From: Synanceia verrucosa | Taxonomy: Eukaryota; Chordata; Actinopteri; Perciformes; Synanceiidae | Direction of reading: 5' to 3' | DNA length: 64,000 nt | Assembly (NCBI GenBank): GCA_029721515.1 | Contig: CM056567.1 | Location: 22,304,731-22,368,730, forward strand | Shown: positions 32,683 to 47,600 of the stretch, piece by piece | How the letters are laid out: each line of letters begins with the position of its first letter | Numbering within the stretch: position 1 is the first letter of the stretch | Made by a program: the position numbers and the translations under genes | The notes under the pieces: generated by a model | Databases searched by the model: none | Told to the model about the DNA's origin: nothing | What the model saw: only the letters and a program-made list of their open reading frames with translations

Positions 32683-35600
32683 GTGAGTGCTGCTTTCCAC
32701 CTTGTCATTTTCCGCTAACATTCGCCACGGATTTGTTTAGCTGCTAGCCTTGCCAGCGCACTGAGTTAACAGCGTTGTTTGCTGTCTTCGAAGGCTAACT
32801 ATCAGCTAGCCGGCTAAGCTAACGTTAGCCCAGCTACGCTTTGTGTATAGCACCAGGTGTTGCTAATTATGCTAATTTGCTTTAGCACATTACGGACCTT
32901 TGTATGGGGTGTTATCGTCTGTTTAACCTGAATCTTACAATCGAGTATGCTTATGTGAAGCGGACTTAAAGATTAGCATTAAAATGCCCTAATTTGACGT
33001 GAGCACGTACAGCCAATGCTAGCTATATGTAGCTGCTTTGCTTGTCAGATAAGGATGAAAGCTTGCGACACACCTGCAGTAAATATGTCAGGAACATTGT
33101 TTGACGGAATTACAGCGCATGCCGAAACCTGTTAGGTGAAAGAGAAGCTGAGTGATTAAATATAGACTAAAAGAGACAGACTGCCGTTGCATTTTGCTGC
33201 TTTTTGGCTACGCATCCGTGCTTTTTACATGCTAACAGCTTGCTATCAGCATTGCGCACGCGTCGTTCGTGAATTTCATACTTCGTACTGTCCTGTATTT
33301 AGCATCACAGTTGTGTATTATTTAAGCTGTGGGGCTTAATCTGAAACAATTTCTGTGCCGTGTTTCTGTTGTATCTGCCTCATCGGGTCATATCCGTCTG
33401 TGAAAGGCTTGCCAGATGTAAACAAACATCACTCTGAGGGCCTTTCCTGTTAAATGACGGCAGGTAACCTAACATAGAAATAAATAGCCTGCTCAAAATG
33501 CAGCGTACTGTTTAAACATAATGAGGTATTGGCAGTAGGCTAATTAAACTTAATACTAAACCTGTTTGATACTATGCCGTTCTTGTTTGGTGGCACAAAT
33601 GGCTAATATGTCCCTGTTAGCATGCAGCTGCTGTTCCACTTGCTTATGGCATTTAGGATCCAGTACAGTGTGCCCCTCTTCTTTGGCACATACTGATTCC
33701 TACCTGTTACCTGTGTCTGCTGTGAGCTACATACAAATGACATGTTAGCACCTGTAGTCAACTGGCTGATCCTGCTGTCACCAGGCACATACTGATGATG
33801 TGTCACTCTTGTTTAGTGTTGTATTCTGATTGTTAGTGTTACGCTGCCGCTCATGTTCTCTGGTTTTGAGAAGTTTAAGATCTGTTTTCAGTTGGTTGCA
33901 ACCTTTACTGTTAGATGCCACTAAATCCTATCCAATAATCCTTAAAATAAAGTTTTGCAGTCTTCTCCTTTTCAGCAAGACATATTGAGCATCTTGCTCA
34001 CCACGATCACTGCTCTCTGTCATGGTGAATAAATACATAATTATAAAACACAATGACTTTTGAGGCCAAATAGAAGTTACCTTTTTCAGCCAATGCGCTG
34101 TATCACACAGGAAAGTTGGGATTATAATTAAAGCACAATACTGCCTAATCACATACATACACCTTTCTGGCATCGTGGAGGTGTCACTCATAGATAAATG
34201 TCTGTTGAGCTAAAAATGAAATAAATTTGAAATGGAGTCACATCTCGCACGTCGCCCGGTCATGAGACATGAGTGTCAGTCTGTTGCCTACTTTTTAAGC
34301 CTGGTGCTTGCAAAAACTTCCGTTCCACTTCTCGCTCAGCTAACATAAGAAATCCATATACGTTTTCACGAAGGCACAATCTGAGTAAGCTACTAAAACT
34401 TAGTTTTAGAAACGATTCAACTCAAACTCAATGCTATCTTTCAGTTTAAATCTGTATAGTTTTTATAAGGCGCTGTTTACATAGATTTATAAAGGATGAC
34501 AGCATTGATTTTGATTAGTCTCCCTTTCACCCTATATTTTTATATTTCTACTTATTATCCAACCTATCTGTTAGATCTCCTTGTAATGTGTAAGAGTAAT
34601 GATATAAAGGAAACAATATAATTTTTGATTTTAAAAGATTGCCCTCATTAATCAGTTAATTAATTATGTTGTGTTTTGTTGTCTTGCAGTGGACCGTAGT
34701 TTGAAGCGCCGGCAGGTGAAGCCCCTTGCTGCTTCTCTCTTAGATGCCTTGGATTATGACAGCTCAGATGACAGTGACTTTGAAGTTGGAGATGCTTCAG
34801 GTATGTAGATTCATTGTAATGTTTAGCAATTTAATATTATGCAAGTCTATCTTAACTAAATAAAAAACATTCACAAAGTTAGGATTAGTACCAGGCCAAC
34901 TAAAGCTTCCATGCTTGTGTACAATCCACCATTTGTGTGGGAAAAAAGTGTCACACATCATATCATATCTAATTTATTTAAATTGAAAACTCACTTGTTG
35001 CTAAGTGGATGTGGTGGTGGGAGACAGGAAAATGCTGGTTAAGCTATTGCTGGTGATGGTAATATCACACTGATGGCTCAGAATAAATATAGACTAATTT
35101 GATTGTCCTGCAAATATTATGACATCATGGCCAATTTGAATTTAAGGTGGGGGGGGTACACACATTTTCAAGATTGATACACAGTTTAAGACAGTCCAAA
35201 AATATTATTAAACCTGAAGAAGTGCCAAAACTCAAACCTATGAAGTCATCAAATATAATTGTATAATCTGTGTAGCCGCTCCATAGATAATTAATTGGTA
35301 GAGATGCTCTAAACAGTGGGTTGAGGGGACTTTCACCAAAATCACCACTTTTTGTCCAGATTCTGTTTTGCTCTCTAATCTCGATTGTCACTCAAAATAC
35401 AACGCTTGAGTACCATCGACGAGTTACACCCTCAAAGTGTTTTTGTTTTTTTTTACAGCTGATTATGGTCTCCCGCAGCCTGTGATTTATAGTCGGGACA
35501 CAAACAGTTAATATGTGCCACGAAGATCAAAGCAGGAAATGGAGTCAATCATATTTAGAGAGCAAAACAAATGAATTAAAAAGTGGTTGTAAAAGTGGTG

Positions 35601-38600
35601 ATTTTGGTGAAATTGGCCTCTACTCTCCTCCAGATAAAACAAGAACAGAACAAGGTAAAAACAAACATTTTTTTTCAATGAAATAGAGAGTCTCTTCTTT
35701 CATTTGAGCTACTCTGTGTTTTCAGAGACTTAGTACAAAATATTCTGTGGGTCTAGTTTATGACTCAAAATGGGCAAAAAATGCTGGAACAAGGCACTCT
35801 GGATTGGACAGCTGGCACTCAAAGAGTCAAAAATGAATAACATTTATATTTCCTCTTTGTGATGATTACTGGGTCTTTCAGAATGATATTATTGTTCTCT
35901 CTTCGCTCTGTTGTCACTGTTTTGTGTTCTGCTAGGATCAGATGGCACAGGCAATGGAAGTGAAGGGTCTAAAGCGAGCGCTGCAGGGTCAGAAAGTGAC
36001 TCAGACAATGCTGGTTCTGCAGACGATGGTATAGATGAAGACGAGGCCAAAGACCTGGCTGCCGACGACAACTTAACGGAAGACGAAGAGAAGACCAAAC
36101 AGCAGGCTTCCATGGGCAGCTCCACCAAAGACACACAAGCTGTCACCCCACCTAAAGGCCGACGCAAGAGCAAGAAGACATCAGAGCAGGAGCCTGATCC
36201 TGATCCCGATCCTGAGCCTGAGTCTGAGCTAGATCCTGCTGCAGGTGCTGGCACTGAATCTACCTCAACGTCAGGTTCTGGCAGCGTGAACGCAGAAGAG
36301 TCTCAGTCTGAGCCCAAAAAATGGAATTTTCGCAGGAACCGCCCCATGCTTGACTTCACTACAATGGAAGAGCTGAATGAGATGGACGACTATGACAGTG
36401 AGGATGATAATGACTGGAGACCTACAGCAGGGAAGAAGAAAGGCAAAGCAGCCGCTCAGAAAGGAGGGACTGAGGAAGAGGAAGGTGGCAGCGCTAGTGA
36501 TGATGATGATGACGATAACGATGATGATGATGATGATGATGACGACGATGACGAAGACGACGATGATGATGACGACAACAAGGAGGACGGTGATGATGAC
36601 GGTGACAACAACAACAACAGTAGCAGTGACAGTGAGAAAGAAGTGAAGAAGCCCAAGAAGAAGACGAAGAGCACCAACACTTTTGATGAAGAGCTGACCA
36701 ATGACAGCATGTCGCAGGGAAAGGGCAATGAGGTGAGCACCATCCTAGTCTCATAAGACCTGACATGATGTTGAGAAGTTGAAAGCACATTATTTCTCCC
36801 TGAAATGTAGTGTATGAGAATAAATTTACATCAGATGGAATTACTTATGTATACACCAATCAAGCAAAACATTGTGACCACTGACATGTGAAGTGAAAAA
36901 CACTGATCATCTCTTCATCATGGTTCCTGGATATATAAGACATCAAATGGACATTTAGTCCTCAGAGTTGATGTTAGAAGCAGGAAAAATGTTTCAGCAT
37001 CAGGATTTTTCAGGAGTTTGACATCAAGAAGCAAACAGTGATGTATAGAGGACTGGATCAGAGCATCTCCAGAGCTGTAGCTCTGGTGGTCTGTTCCTGG
37101 TCTGCAGTGGTCAGGATCTATCAAAAGTGGTCCAAGGAAGGACCAGTGGTGAACCAGAGACAGGGTCATGAGAGGACAAGGATCACTGATGCAGGTGGAG
37201 AGTGAAGGCTGGTCCTGGTGGTCTGATCCAACAGAGCAGAGACGTTAATGCTGCTGAACATAGAAAAGAGTCGGGTAGCACAGCACACCTTCAGCTGTCT
37301 GGTCAGGGCTGTTTTACCTTAAAAGAATCATTGGTAATCTTGAAGAGCTAGCAAGATTTGAAAGGGGCACCTCCTCTAAACCTCCCCCCAAAAACTTGAA
37401 CATCTGATTCATCAAGGAGAGGAGAGCCCATGTGCTAAATCGCCACAGTTGTAAAACGTACCATTCAAAGCCAATATATCAATATCATTTATAATGATAA
37501 CCTTTATAATACAGATACTGGAGACTATGGCTGTGTAATATGTTCAAAATGTCATATCCTGTAACCTCTTCAGTACAAGCGACACCTACAACCGGCTTAC
37601 ACCCGCAGAAAAGCTAACGTTAGAATCGGGCTACAAAAGTAGCTAAGTTAGCAAACATTACATATTTCATGAAAATAATAACTCCTCCTGAAGTTAAACA
37701 ATTAATTACCTGTCCAACAGAAAGAAATCAGAAACTTCTTCATCACTTTTCAGTCCCTTCAGATGTCTCAGTGTCTCCACCAATGTTCACTCTGGTTTGT
37801 CCTCTTATCTTTATCCAGAGTTTTGTCTTTCAGTCTCCCTCTTTCTTCTCTTTGTCTGTTTAGCAGGGTGAGTCGTCAGAAGTAACACTGGAAGTGGTAT
37901 TTTGGCTGCATTTTCTCTGACATTGTTCTCCACAGAATGGATTCTCCTGCGACAGTATCTCTGTATTTCTGCAGAGGAGTGTGCTGGATATTTCCAGGAT
38001 CAGTGGGGAGGAGGGAGGGACAGAGGGGGAGTGGTCAGGATGAGACATGAAGGCATCTGATTGGTTCTTATCATTTGGACCAAGTGTCAGTTGATTGGTC
38101 AGAGTTTTTACAGTCCTGTAGCTGCCACAGTGGTCTGATTCTTTTCCTTCCTTTTTCTGATCGCATCATGTATTGACTGCTCTCAGGGTGAAAGGAACAT
38201 TTCGCTCAGTAGAACAAAAGGTGCTTCTGCAGATGAGTGAGGTGTCAGGCCTGCACATTGACTATGGCACTCCATAATACCAACCAACAATATCAGTCAC
38301 AAAGTCACCATATAATCCAATGAAAGGTTTAGGCCTAGATGGTATCCAGGAAAATTTCTGCCTTCGTTCTGATCGACTTATAACAGTGTCCATGAGCATT
38401 GTATCCAGGATTTCCCAACTCTCAGTTGGTGGATCTGTGGTCATATCAGAGGGGGGCGTTGATAAATGGATTTACTGTGATTCTGCTTCTCAATTCCCCA
38501 GGATGCTTTACTGGATCGGTCCCAAACCTGGAGCACTCAACACATCCTCATCTGCTGCGTCTGTCTGGGAGACAACAGTGAGGATGCAGACGAGATCATC

Positions 38601-41600
38601 CAGTGTGACAACTGTGGGGTGACTGTGCACGAAGGTGAGCTGCAGATTTAGTCCAATATATGTAGAAGAGTGTTCATGTGTGCAGAGCCGCAGAAGGTAA
38701 CGCTCTAGGTGTTTTTTCATGGTAAATGGACTGTATTTGTGTCACACCTTTCAAACTAACCACTCAAAACAATTTTATATATATCACATTCACCAGTCAC
38801 TCATATTCATTCACCCATGCACAACATTGGGAGCAATTTAGGATTAGGTATTTTACTAAAGGACACCACAGCCCATGGATGGCAAGAATAGAACCACTGA
38901 CCTTATGCTCAGTGGCCAACCTGCTCTACCCCTGAAGGTGGTATGGTCGTATCTAGACGTTGCACAAATGTATGAAAAGTCTTGCAGGACTCCTGCCTGA
39001 TGAGCTTTCCTGACTTAAATATTCAGCGTCAGTGCTTCACAAGTTGTAGTTGTGGTAGTTCTAGTTATCTTCTAGACACAATCCTTCCATATGCCTGCGT
39101 CATGGTGACAGTAGGTTGGAATGAGAAGCTCCTTGATGTAAGAAGAAAAAGTTGCCCTTTTTGACAGTTGAGTATGTAAAACACCGGTGAAGTGTGTCTT
39201 GCCATAGACAGCAATAATCATGGGTGCCATGCATGTCACATGTTTGTGTTAGGTGCACTTTACATTGCAGCTTGTATCTCAGTGATGTATGTTAGCCAAT
39301 GGAAGTGGATGCACTTGTATTGAGTCACGATTAATTGTTTTTCCGTGATGTAGTTTAACCTCTTCCACTCCTGACTAGTAGGACTTTGACTCCGAACTTC
39401 ATTATTCAAGTATAATTCAAATATTTGCAAAGATAAAGATATTCAAATGAATATTAGGCAGCCCTTGATATTCAAACCCGATATGGGCATTATTTTTTGT
39501 AAATGTGTTTGCTTGTTAAATGTGGTTTTCAATTTAGATTCCGAGACTTTTTCACATCTGGTAAATTTGTGAATTGTGAGCTCATTAGCAAGGCTATTAT
39601 TGTTCATCTGGGCTCCTGTAGGTGACGTTAGCTTCCTGGTTAACGCCTATTTTGCATATCAGAAATAGAAAAGCACTTAGAGAGTGCAGACCTCCGGCTA
39701 AGGCGGCAGCGGCAACTTTTTATTTAAAGTTACCCTGCTGACAAGGAGGTTACATTTTCACTGGGACTTGTTTGTTTATTGGTTTGTCGGTTTGTTGGTT
39801 TGTCGGTTTGCAAAGTAACTCAAAAAGTTTGGACGACAAACTTTTGACAAAATTTCAGCATTGGCTGGAAGTGGCCTAACTCATTACTTACTGAAACGTA
39901 AAACTCATTAATTTTTGCTGGTGCTGCTGAATCGGATCGGATCACCACCAAAAATTAATCAGTTTTAAGTTAGGCTACTTCTGACCAACCCTGAAAATGT
40001 CGTCAAAATCCATCCACAACTTTTTGAGTTATTTTGCAAACCAACAAATAAACAAACCCCGGTGAAAACATAACCTCCTTGGTGGAGGTAACAATGGCCA
40101 CGACACTGCCTACAACAACTAGGCCTGAGGAGTTTGAAATCTACACTCCAGACCATCTGAAAAGCAACGTATGGGGCTTCTTTTGGTTCCCAAAGGAACA
40201 GGGTAAAATCATGACTAAGGACAAAGTCACATGTAAAATACGTAGGACCAAACTCACATACCACACGACAACCAGCAACTTGAGAGCCCACCTGTCAACA
40301 CTCCATCCTGGTAAGCTGGAAGAGGAGGAGGGGGAGAGATCGGGGGCAAGGCAGGCCAGAAAGGACTCCATGCTGTCTCCTTCATGAGGCCTCCTGTATG
40401 CCCGTCAAAACAGAGCGACAGATTTGCTGACACGGTTTGTTTGCGAAGATATGAGGCCAATTAACGTGATATATGAAAGCGGGTTTCAAGCTTTCATCCA
40501 CGAACTAGTTTGATGCCAATATAGGTCTTACTGAAGGCATTTGATGGTCAAAATATTATTAATAAATATTCAAATATATTTGAATTAAGATTAATGAATA
40601 ACCAAACTTCGAATATGATTTTTGGCCAAAAGTCAAAGCCCTAATGACTAGGGCCAGGGCAACTTGTCAGTTTAGTTGACGTACAGGTTGACACACATGG
40701 CATGATATTTGTGTAGCCATGGCTACTCCGGTGTTTGTTTGTCCCAACATTAGCATCAGGATTGATGTCTGTTACAACGCTGTTACCGTTAACGACAGTG
40801 AAATGTGGCGTCTTATTTTGCACTGATATCTAACAAATAGAAACGGAGCTGTTTGCTGGCGACGACTGAATGAATGAATTTTTGAAGCAATAGCAATCAT
40901 GGAGATCATCACAACAAATACCAGTGTGGCGTCGCTACAACACATTCAGTGCACTGACATTTGTATCTGTTATTGTCATGTTTATCGTGTTCACTCACCT
41001 GCACCCATTGGCGATGGCAGCCGCTCGTCAACGGTGAATGGAGATGTGGCGAGGTGAACAGTGGACACAAATGTGTACTTTGATCACAGCTCTTCTTCTC
41101 TGAAGTTTGAAGTAGTGTTGACACTTTTAGCAGTGAAGAAAATACTTCAGTTAGGACCTACGGTATGTCGACTAGTTGCGTTTGACGTCCAATAAATATG
41201 TATAAATAATAGCAAATAATTAGAATAATCAGTAAATTAGTTGACAGATCAATTGACAAATCGAAAAAAATAAATGTTAGATTTATCAATAAAAATATAA
41301 TTGTTGGGTGCAGCCCTATTTCTGACTTTACGGTCTTTCAGAGGCTGCAGTAGGCAAAATTTTGTCAGAAAGTATTCTGACCCCTTTTTTTTTTTACATT
41401 TTGGAACCCCTTTGAAAATTGCTATGCTAATTTCTCTTTCACATGATAACATGTGCTTTAACAGGGAGTCTTGATTTCCAGATATTTTTTTTGTCTCTAC
41501 TTTTGACCTGCTAGCTCCACTAACATATCCCCTGTGTCAAAAGACACAAATGGGTCTATGGTGAAGAGGGGTGAAGTGCTTTAAAAATAGTAATAACACT

Positions 41601-44600
41601 GTACCACTCTGCAGTGACATTCATTGGGTTACATTATCAGCTACCAGGATCATACATGTCTGTTATCTTAGCTCTGGTCTTAATATAACATTTCACTAAT
41701 TCACAATGTTGCACTGCACTGACACAACCCATCACCACTGTGATTGGCTGAGCCGGAGGGTTAGATTACATTTGACAATCTCACTCACACACGCACGCAC
41801 GCACACACACACACATTGTGAGAACCATTCTAATCAGCAATTCTTCATCGGCAGACCCAAGATATTAGGAGCAGGTTTTTAACTTTATCTCGTTCGTTTG
41901 GCTGGTTGATATTTTCTTCCTCTGAGACATGTTTAATCTCCCAGAAAAACACAGAAGGGAGACTAAGTGGTTTCCGAAGATGCTTGAGAGAGAAGAGGCA
42001 GTGGCAGCACTTGCAGCCACTTCCTATCTTCCCCTCCAAGGCCATGGGTGGTCTAGAGCATTAAATTATGGGAATAAATTCTAGCAGTATGTTTGGAGTT
42101 CTTGTATTATCCTGTCCTAAACTGATAACACATTGTTAAACAGTGCTCATTGTTTTGAGTGACGACCATAAAATATGCAGGTATTTCTCAGTGAATTCAA
42201 CTAAATGATTCAGTATTATCATTTGCTGAATTTTGCTGAAAACAGTTCCGTAGCTTCACAGTGACATGACATACATACAGCTGATTAGCCATTAGTTGTA
42301 TAAGACGGAGCCCATAACTTCATCTCAAAGATTATTTTGACAGATTCCCTCAGAGATTATTTCATCCTTGAGAACATCATTGCTTTTAAGTAAGTTAATT
42401 TACTACTCCAACAACAAATCTGTGTTGAAATCTGGATGAGTGGTCGTCAACTGGAGGCTCCATTAATTTACATTATAATGCATTCAGACTCTTTTCAGTA
42501 AAAATGAGTACTGGGTAATGGTAAATAATCATGCAGTCTTTTCAAATGTTGAATACATGGAGGGTTTGAAAGAAAGATGTTTTTACAGCAACATGAAACA
42601 GATAATAGAGGGGGAAGTGTTTAACTTCAGTTTAAGTTCCTAACAAAAAGCAGGATGCAAACGGTAATGAAGGAGGAGATGCTGAGGTACATTATATTGT
42701 CATACTTTAGTTTTTTCTGTATTCATGCATAATAGTTCCCCTCACAAGGAATCTAACTGATCCATATGATAATAAACAGATAAAAACAGAACTAATCTGC
42801 TTGTGTAGTACACATGCAGCCTGTGTTCTAGTAAGAAAGGTAAATATTATAGTTTTAGTTTGGTGTGTTAACTGGAAGTCAGGAGCTCAGATCACCATAA
42901 CCTCAAAGTTTAGTGCTCCCAGCTCTTCCAGCCTTGCAGACCTACAACAAAACATGTTTGTAGCATGAATTCTATGTCTGGTTGGTGAGATTAAATCTAA
43001 CTTTCTGAGTCGGAGATTCAACTTCATGGGGGTTCTGATTTAAATTCTGACTTGAAGCTTAGAAATTCCAACGTTCGTGTACAACTGGAACACACCATTA
43101 GGCTAAAACAGAAACGCCAGGCTCCCAATGCTACTGCAATGACATTAATCCTCTGTTTTACTGGTGATGTTTGTCTCTTTATGCTGGAAAGGGGGGATGC
43201 ATCAGTGTCTCTATGAATCTGAAGGGGATTCCCCTGTCCATAGAGTTATCTGAGAGCATGGTTCGCTGATACTGAAGTATCGGAAATTGGAAAAATGATT
43301 CATTTTTCGATACCTGATCAAATCTTTTCAGATGGTGCTACAAAAAGTATCAACGTACGGTACCCAGCCAGAGTGGCGTGTTTTGTGGAGTCATAAGTGT
43401 TGTCTAGAGTGGTTGTGGTGTACCTCCTCACAACAAGGTGTGATGAAGGTGGGTGCTGATACGTGAAATGAATGAATGAAACTACTATTTCTTCGCTAGA
43501 ACTGTAAACTACACAAGTACTGATGCTCTAACTAACTAACTAACTAATGACTTAATTCAGTTTGGGTACCTTACGGGTAGATCATAGGGCCTTTTTTGTT
43601 TTTATTTGTTGCATACTCCCACTGGTCAGTGGTATAGTCTGAAGATTAATTAATAGATCAACAAAAAAATAATTTATAGAATAATCCTGCCCCACATAGA
43701 AGACAGCTTTATTCCTATCAGCTAGATCAGTAATTGACCTGATCCTGGAGATAGTATCATGCTTCTCTGCTCAGACAGAAAGATATGTTAGCACTTTTTA
43801 CAGATCACAAAGTATCTTGTTCAAGGTTAAGACAAGGTCAAACCAGGAATGACTTTGAGGCAGAGATGAGCTGTCAGTACGGAGAGCTCACACGAGTCTG
43901 TCTTGCTGCTCGACTTCACCGCTCGGCTTTGTTCTCGGGCTGCACCGCTGTCCGGACACCATCACTGCTCTCAGACGAGAAGAGAAGCTGACATGAAAGG
44001 TAGACATACAAGACCTGTGTGAGAGATCAAAAGTCCAGAGAGAAAGCATCTCCACAGCACATAGAGGGGCCCTGTTCTTCCCAGTCTGCCTTTTGATTAT
44101 CACGCTCCTGCCACTCGTGCAGGCAGACATCATTACCATACCACAAATCCTCCCTCTGCTTTTATTCATCTTTGACTGTAAATGCCAAAGAAGGCCCCTT
44201 TGTCTCTGTGTTATGCCTCTGATTTTTTTTTTCTGCACTCTGTCCATCCAGGCCCTTAATTTTGTCATTAAAGGGCAACACATTCCTGTTGTCAATGATA
44301 GATTGTTGTAGAAAAGGTTAATATGTAATAATAACAATACCCCACCACCAAGCTGTTATCTGGTGATGTGACAGTCATGTTGATTATGAGGTCACTGTAC
44401 TGTAAATATAATTATCGGCCGTGTGCTCATTTCATTCATGATGATGCTTTTCAAACTAAGAAAAGGAAGTCTGATGCTCTATATTTTTATTGTCCCCAAC
44501 CCCTTAGAGATTTATGGCTCTCTGAAGGGAGTCAGATCTTGTGGATCCAAACCATTTTATATTAATTTATTTTTAAGAAGCCAGCCTGGGTGTAACTCAT

Positions 44601-47600
44601 TTAATGCAGGACGTAATCGCTGGGAGGAATGATAGAGTAAGATTTGGATCAGAATCATTCAAACTTCCCGCCAGTATATAATGTATTGGTGGGATACCTA
44701 AGTTTAAATTATTCACTATTCAGTTTTTAGTTTTTAAGTGGCAGTGCAAACTATTTGTTGACCTGGACTTGAATGCGATCATTTTTCTGGCAAATATTAC
44801 ACTTACCGTTTTTTGTCATTGGAAAAGTGCATCAGATGCTGCAGCATTTTCTGTATTTTGAGTTACTCCCTCCTGAAACAAATTGTTGAGGTGATTAATA
44901 AGAATGGCTACTCATTACTGAGTCCTTTTTTGAAAATGTTGTTTCTGTTTTAGGTTGGTTTATTTTTGTTTTTCCTTTTAGACGTGGTCTTAAACTTTTG
45001 ATCAGCTGATGAACGGTCTATTTCAGTTTAATGGTTGTTTGCACTAAATTGCTAATTCTTTTTTTTTTGTCTCACTCCAATTTCTTCTTTTTGCATTTTG
45101 AAGCACTGCTCAGAACCTTCTAAAGATCCAACGGTGCAAAATGTAACTTGCAAATTCTTTAAAATTTTGATCAAGAGTGTATGTACAATACACGTTTACA
45201 TATTCACATACACAGATTTTACACAAATACACTTTTTTTTAATTTAACTTTTATTTCAGCATGTGGAAGTCGTTCTGGATTTACAATTGGCCCTAAACAT
45301 GACTTTTTTGTGAGGGGGAAAAAAAAATCAATTTTAAGAAATTTAAAATCAATATTTAATCAGAAGAAAAAAAATATTGTGATATATTGTCATATCACAT
45401 ATGTCATATCGTTCCATAAAAAGACATAAGATCAGCAAACTCGCTATCCCTGTCGCAATACAACTACCTCCGCCACCCCCTGCTATCCTGATCACAGCAA
45501 CTCCGCCATCCCTGCTGCAATCCTGCTACCCTCTGTGATCATCGTGATCACAGCAACTCCGCCACCCCGGCCGCAATCCCGCTACTTACGCCATCCCCGC
45601 TGCCCTCCGTGACCATGGCAACTCTGCCACCCCCGCTGCAATCCATCAAAATGTGAATATATTCAATTTATTCATGAGAAGCACTGAAACCTCAAAATAA
45701 ATTATGATAACATGAAAACAAAATGTGCAGATGCAGTCCTTCAGCAGTTGGATACACTCTGCAGAAATACAGAAGAACCAACAGCTTGGAAAACAAATCA
45801 AGATCTGGGCATCCAAGGGTTTCTTCAGCCAGAAACGGCCGCACCCTGATCCACAGGTGTAGGGAAAACCACCGCATGACATCACAGGAGCTTCAGCAGC
45901 AGTGGTTAAACTAAACTGGTGTCCAGTGTTCCACCAACACTGTACATGCCCAACTTTTAGGTCATGGCTTAAGGTCCTACAAGGCTGTCAAGAAGCCCCT
46001 GATGACAGACAGAGGTTAGCTCGACATCATTGGACCCAAACCAACAAGAGCTGGACAGCCATGAACTGGAAGAAGATTCTGTGGTCAGATGAGTCCAGTT
46101 TGCAGCTTTATCTTCCTCCTGCTAATGTGAGGGTACGCAGAAGGCCAGGCGAAGCATTAAATCCAGCATGTACAGCATGACCTACTGTCGAGCATGGTGG
46201 AGGCAGCATCATGGCTTGGGGATGCAAGAGTGCTGCCTGTGTTGGTCATCTCACTGTCTGTGATGGCACTCTGAATTCTGCCAAGTATTGCACCATTCTT
46301 GAAGCCCATATGCTTCATTCTGCACGTGCTCTGTTCCATCGAGGTCAAAACTGGATGATTCAACGGGATAATGCTCCTTGCCAGAACTTGGCTGCAGGAG
46401 CACAGTATCCAGGGGCCTCATTTATCAAAGCATCCACGTTCACGTTCTGATTTATCAGTAGTGAACTGAGCGTGGAATCTGGCGCTGCTCCACGCCAAGT
46501 TCATAGCTGCCGTATGCCAGATTCTGATGCTTTTGGTTGGCGACACTTAGAGGAGATGTTGGGGGAAATTATCACTAGTTTCACATCACAGTATGCAGAT
46601 TCTTTGTGATGTGCAAATGAATGTGATCAACATCACTGCAAGGTGATCTGGCTCAACAGGTGATTCATACATCCTAAATAACAGCATGGTTGGAAACAGG
46701 TGGCAGGTGGTCATGGTGCAGGGCGACTGGAGTAAATATTGACTGGTCATCAGTCTTCTCCCTGACTCATGGTTTGCATGTGTGCATCCCCGATCATCAT
46801 CTACACACGTGCGTAAAGTCACAAATAGCTTCATCAGCATCTCTCCTGAATTGTAATCCTATTTCACATCAGTGTGGTCCATCAGGTGCATATGTAGCGT
46901 CTAATCCTGTGTTTTTAACTCAGGTGACCGTGGCTACACCCTGAAGTTTCTCCTCTTCCTCCTCTCGTGATGAAGACAGCCCCAGCATGGAGCCTATTTA
47001 AATGAATTTGCATATTTATTTATGGGTGTGATGGGGAGGAGTCCGCTACGCCGACATGTGCGCTCAATTCCACGTTGATTAGGATGTATAAAGGGAACCT
47101 GCATGGATTCTGGCGTTTGCACTGTTTGATAAATCCAGATTTTTGACAGCATACGCCACTTTCTGGATTACAGCGTACGCCAGCTCTCAGTATGAAACTC
47201 ACACATGTATTGATAAATGAGGCTCCGGGTCTGAGAGTGGCCAGCTCAATCCCCAGACATGAACCCCATTGAAAATCTGTGCTGGATTATCAAAAGGTCT
47301 GTTTCAAAGCGTAGACCAAATAATTTAGAAGAATTAAAGCAATAATTCATGAAGAATGGGACAAGATAGCCCCCGAGCAGTGTGAAGGGCTCATGGGGAA
47401 CACACCAGCAGTGTTGGGCACGTTACATGCACACACATGCTTTTTAAATGATTGATTGAATTCATGTCATCCCAAAAACACACCAAGGATTTATTAAAGA
47501 CTAAATATAACCCCTTTGCGGCTTACTTTGCACCCTGATTATTTGCTGTTTAACTAGTGAACGTGGGGTTGACCAAACACTAAATCCATTTGCTCTATGC

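Larger units (their letters stand above)
39379..40643 (+). mobile_element. hAT element with near-perfect 8-bp target duplication
   Basis: Left end TAGGACTTTGACTCCGAACTTC and inverted right end TAGGGCTTTGACTTTTGG; flanks CTGACTAG (39371-39378) and ATGACTAG (40644-40651) match at 7 of 8 positions, the hAT duplication length. Inside are a foldback MITE (39665-40090) and a transposase relic (40085-40510). Confidence 0.8.

Noticed and set aside
35889..36254. Minus-strand 121-codon Ser-rich frame
   Set aside because: Antisense of PHF14 exon 3, whose + frame is clearly the conserved coding one.
36456..36790. Minus-strand frames rich in Ser or His opposite PHF14 exon 3
   Set aside because: They are antisense shadows of the GAT/GAC array in a real exon.
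44093..44311. Hydrophobic 72-codon + frame
   Set aside because: No splice signals, family match or codon bias; lies in PHF14 intron 4.
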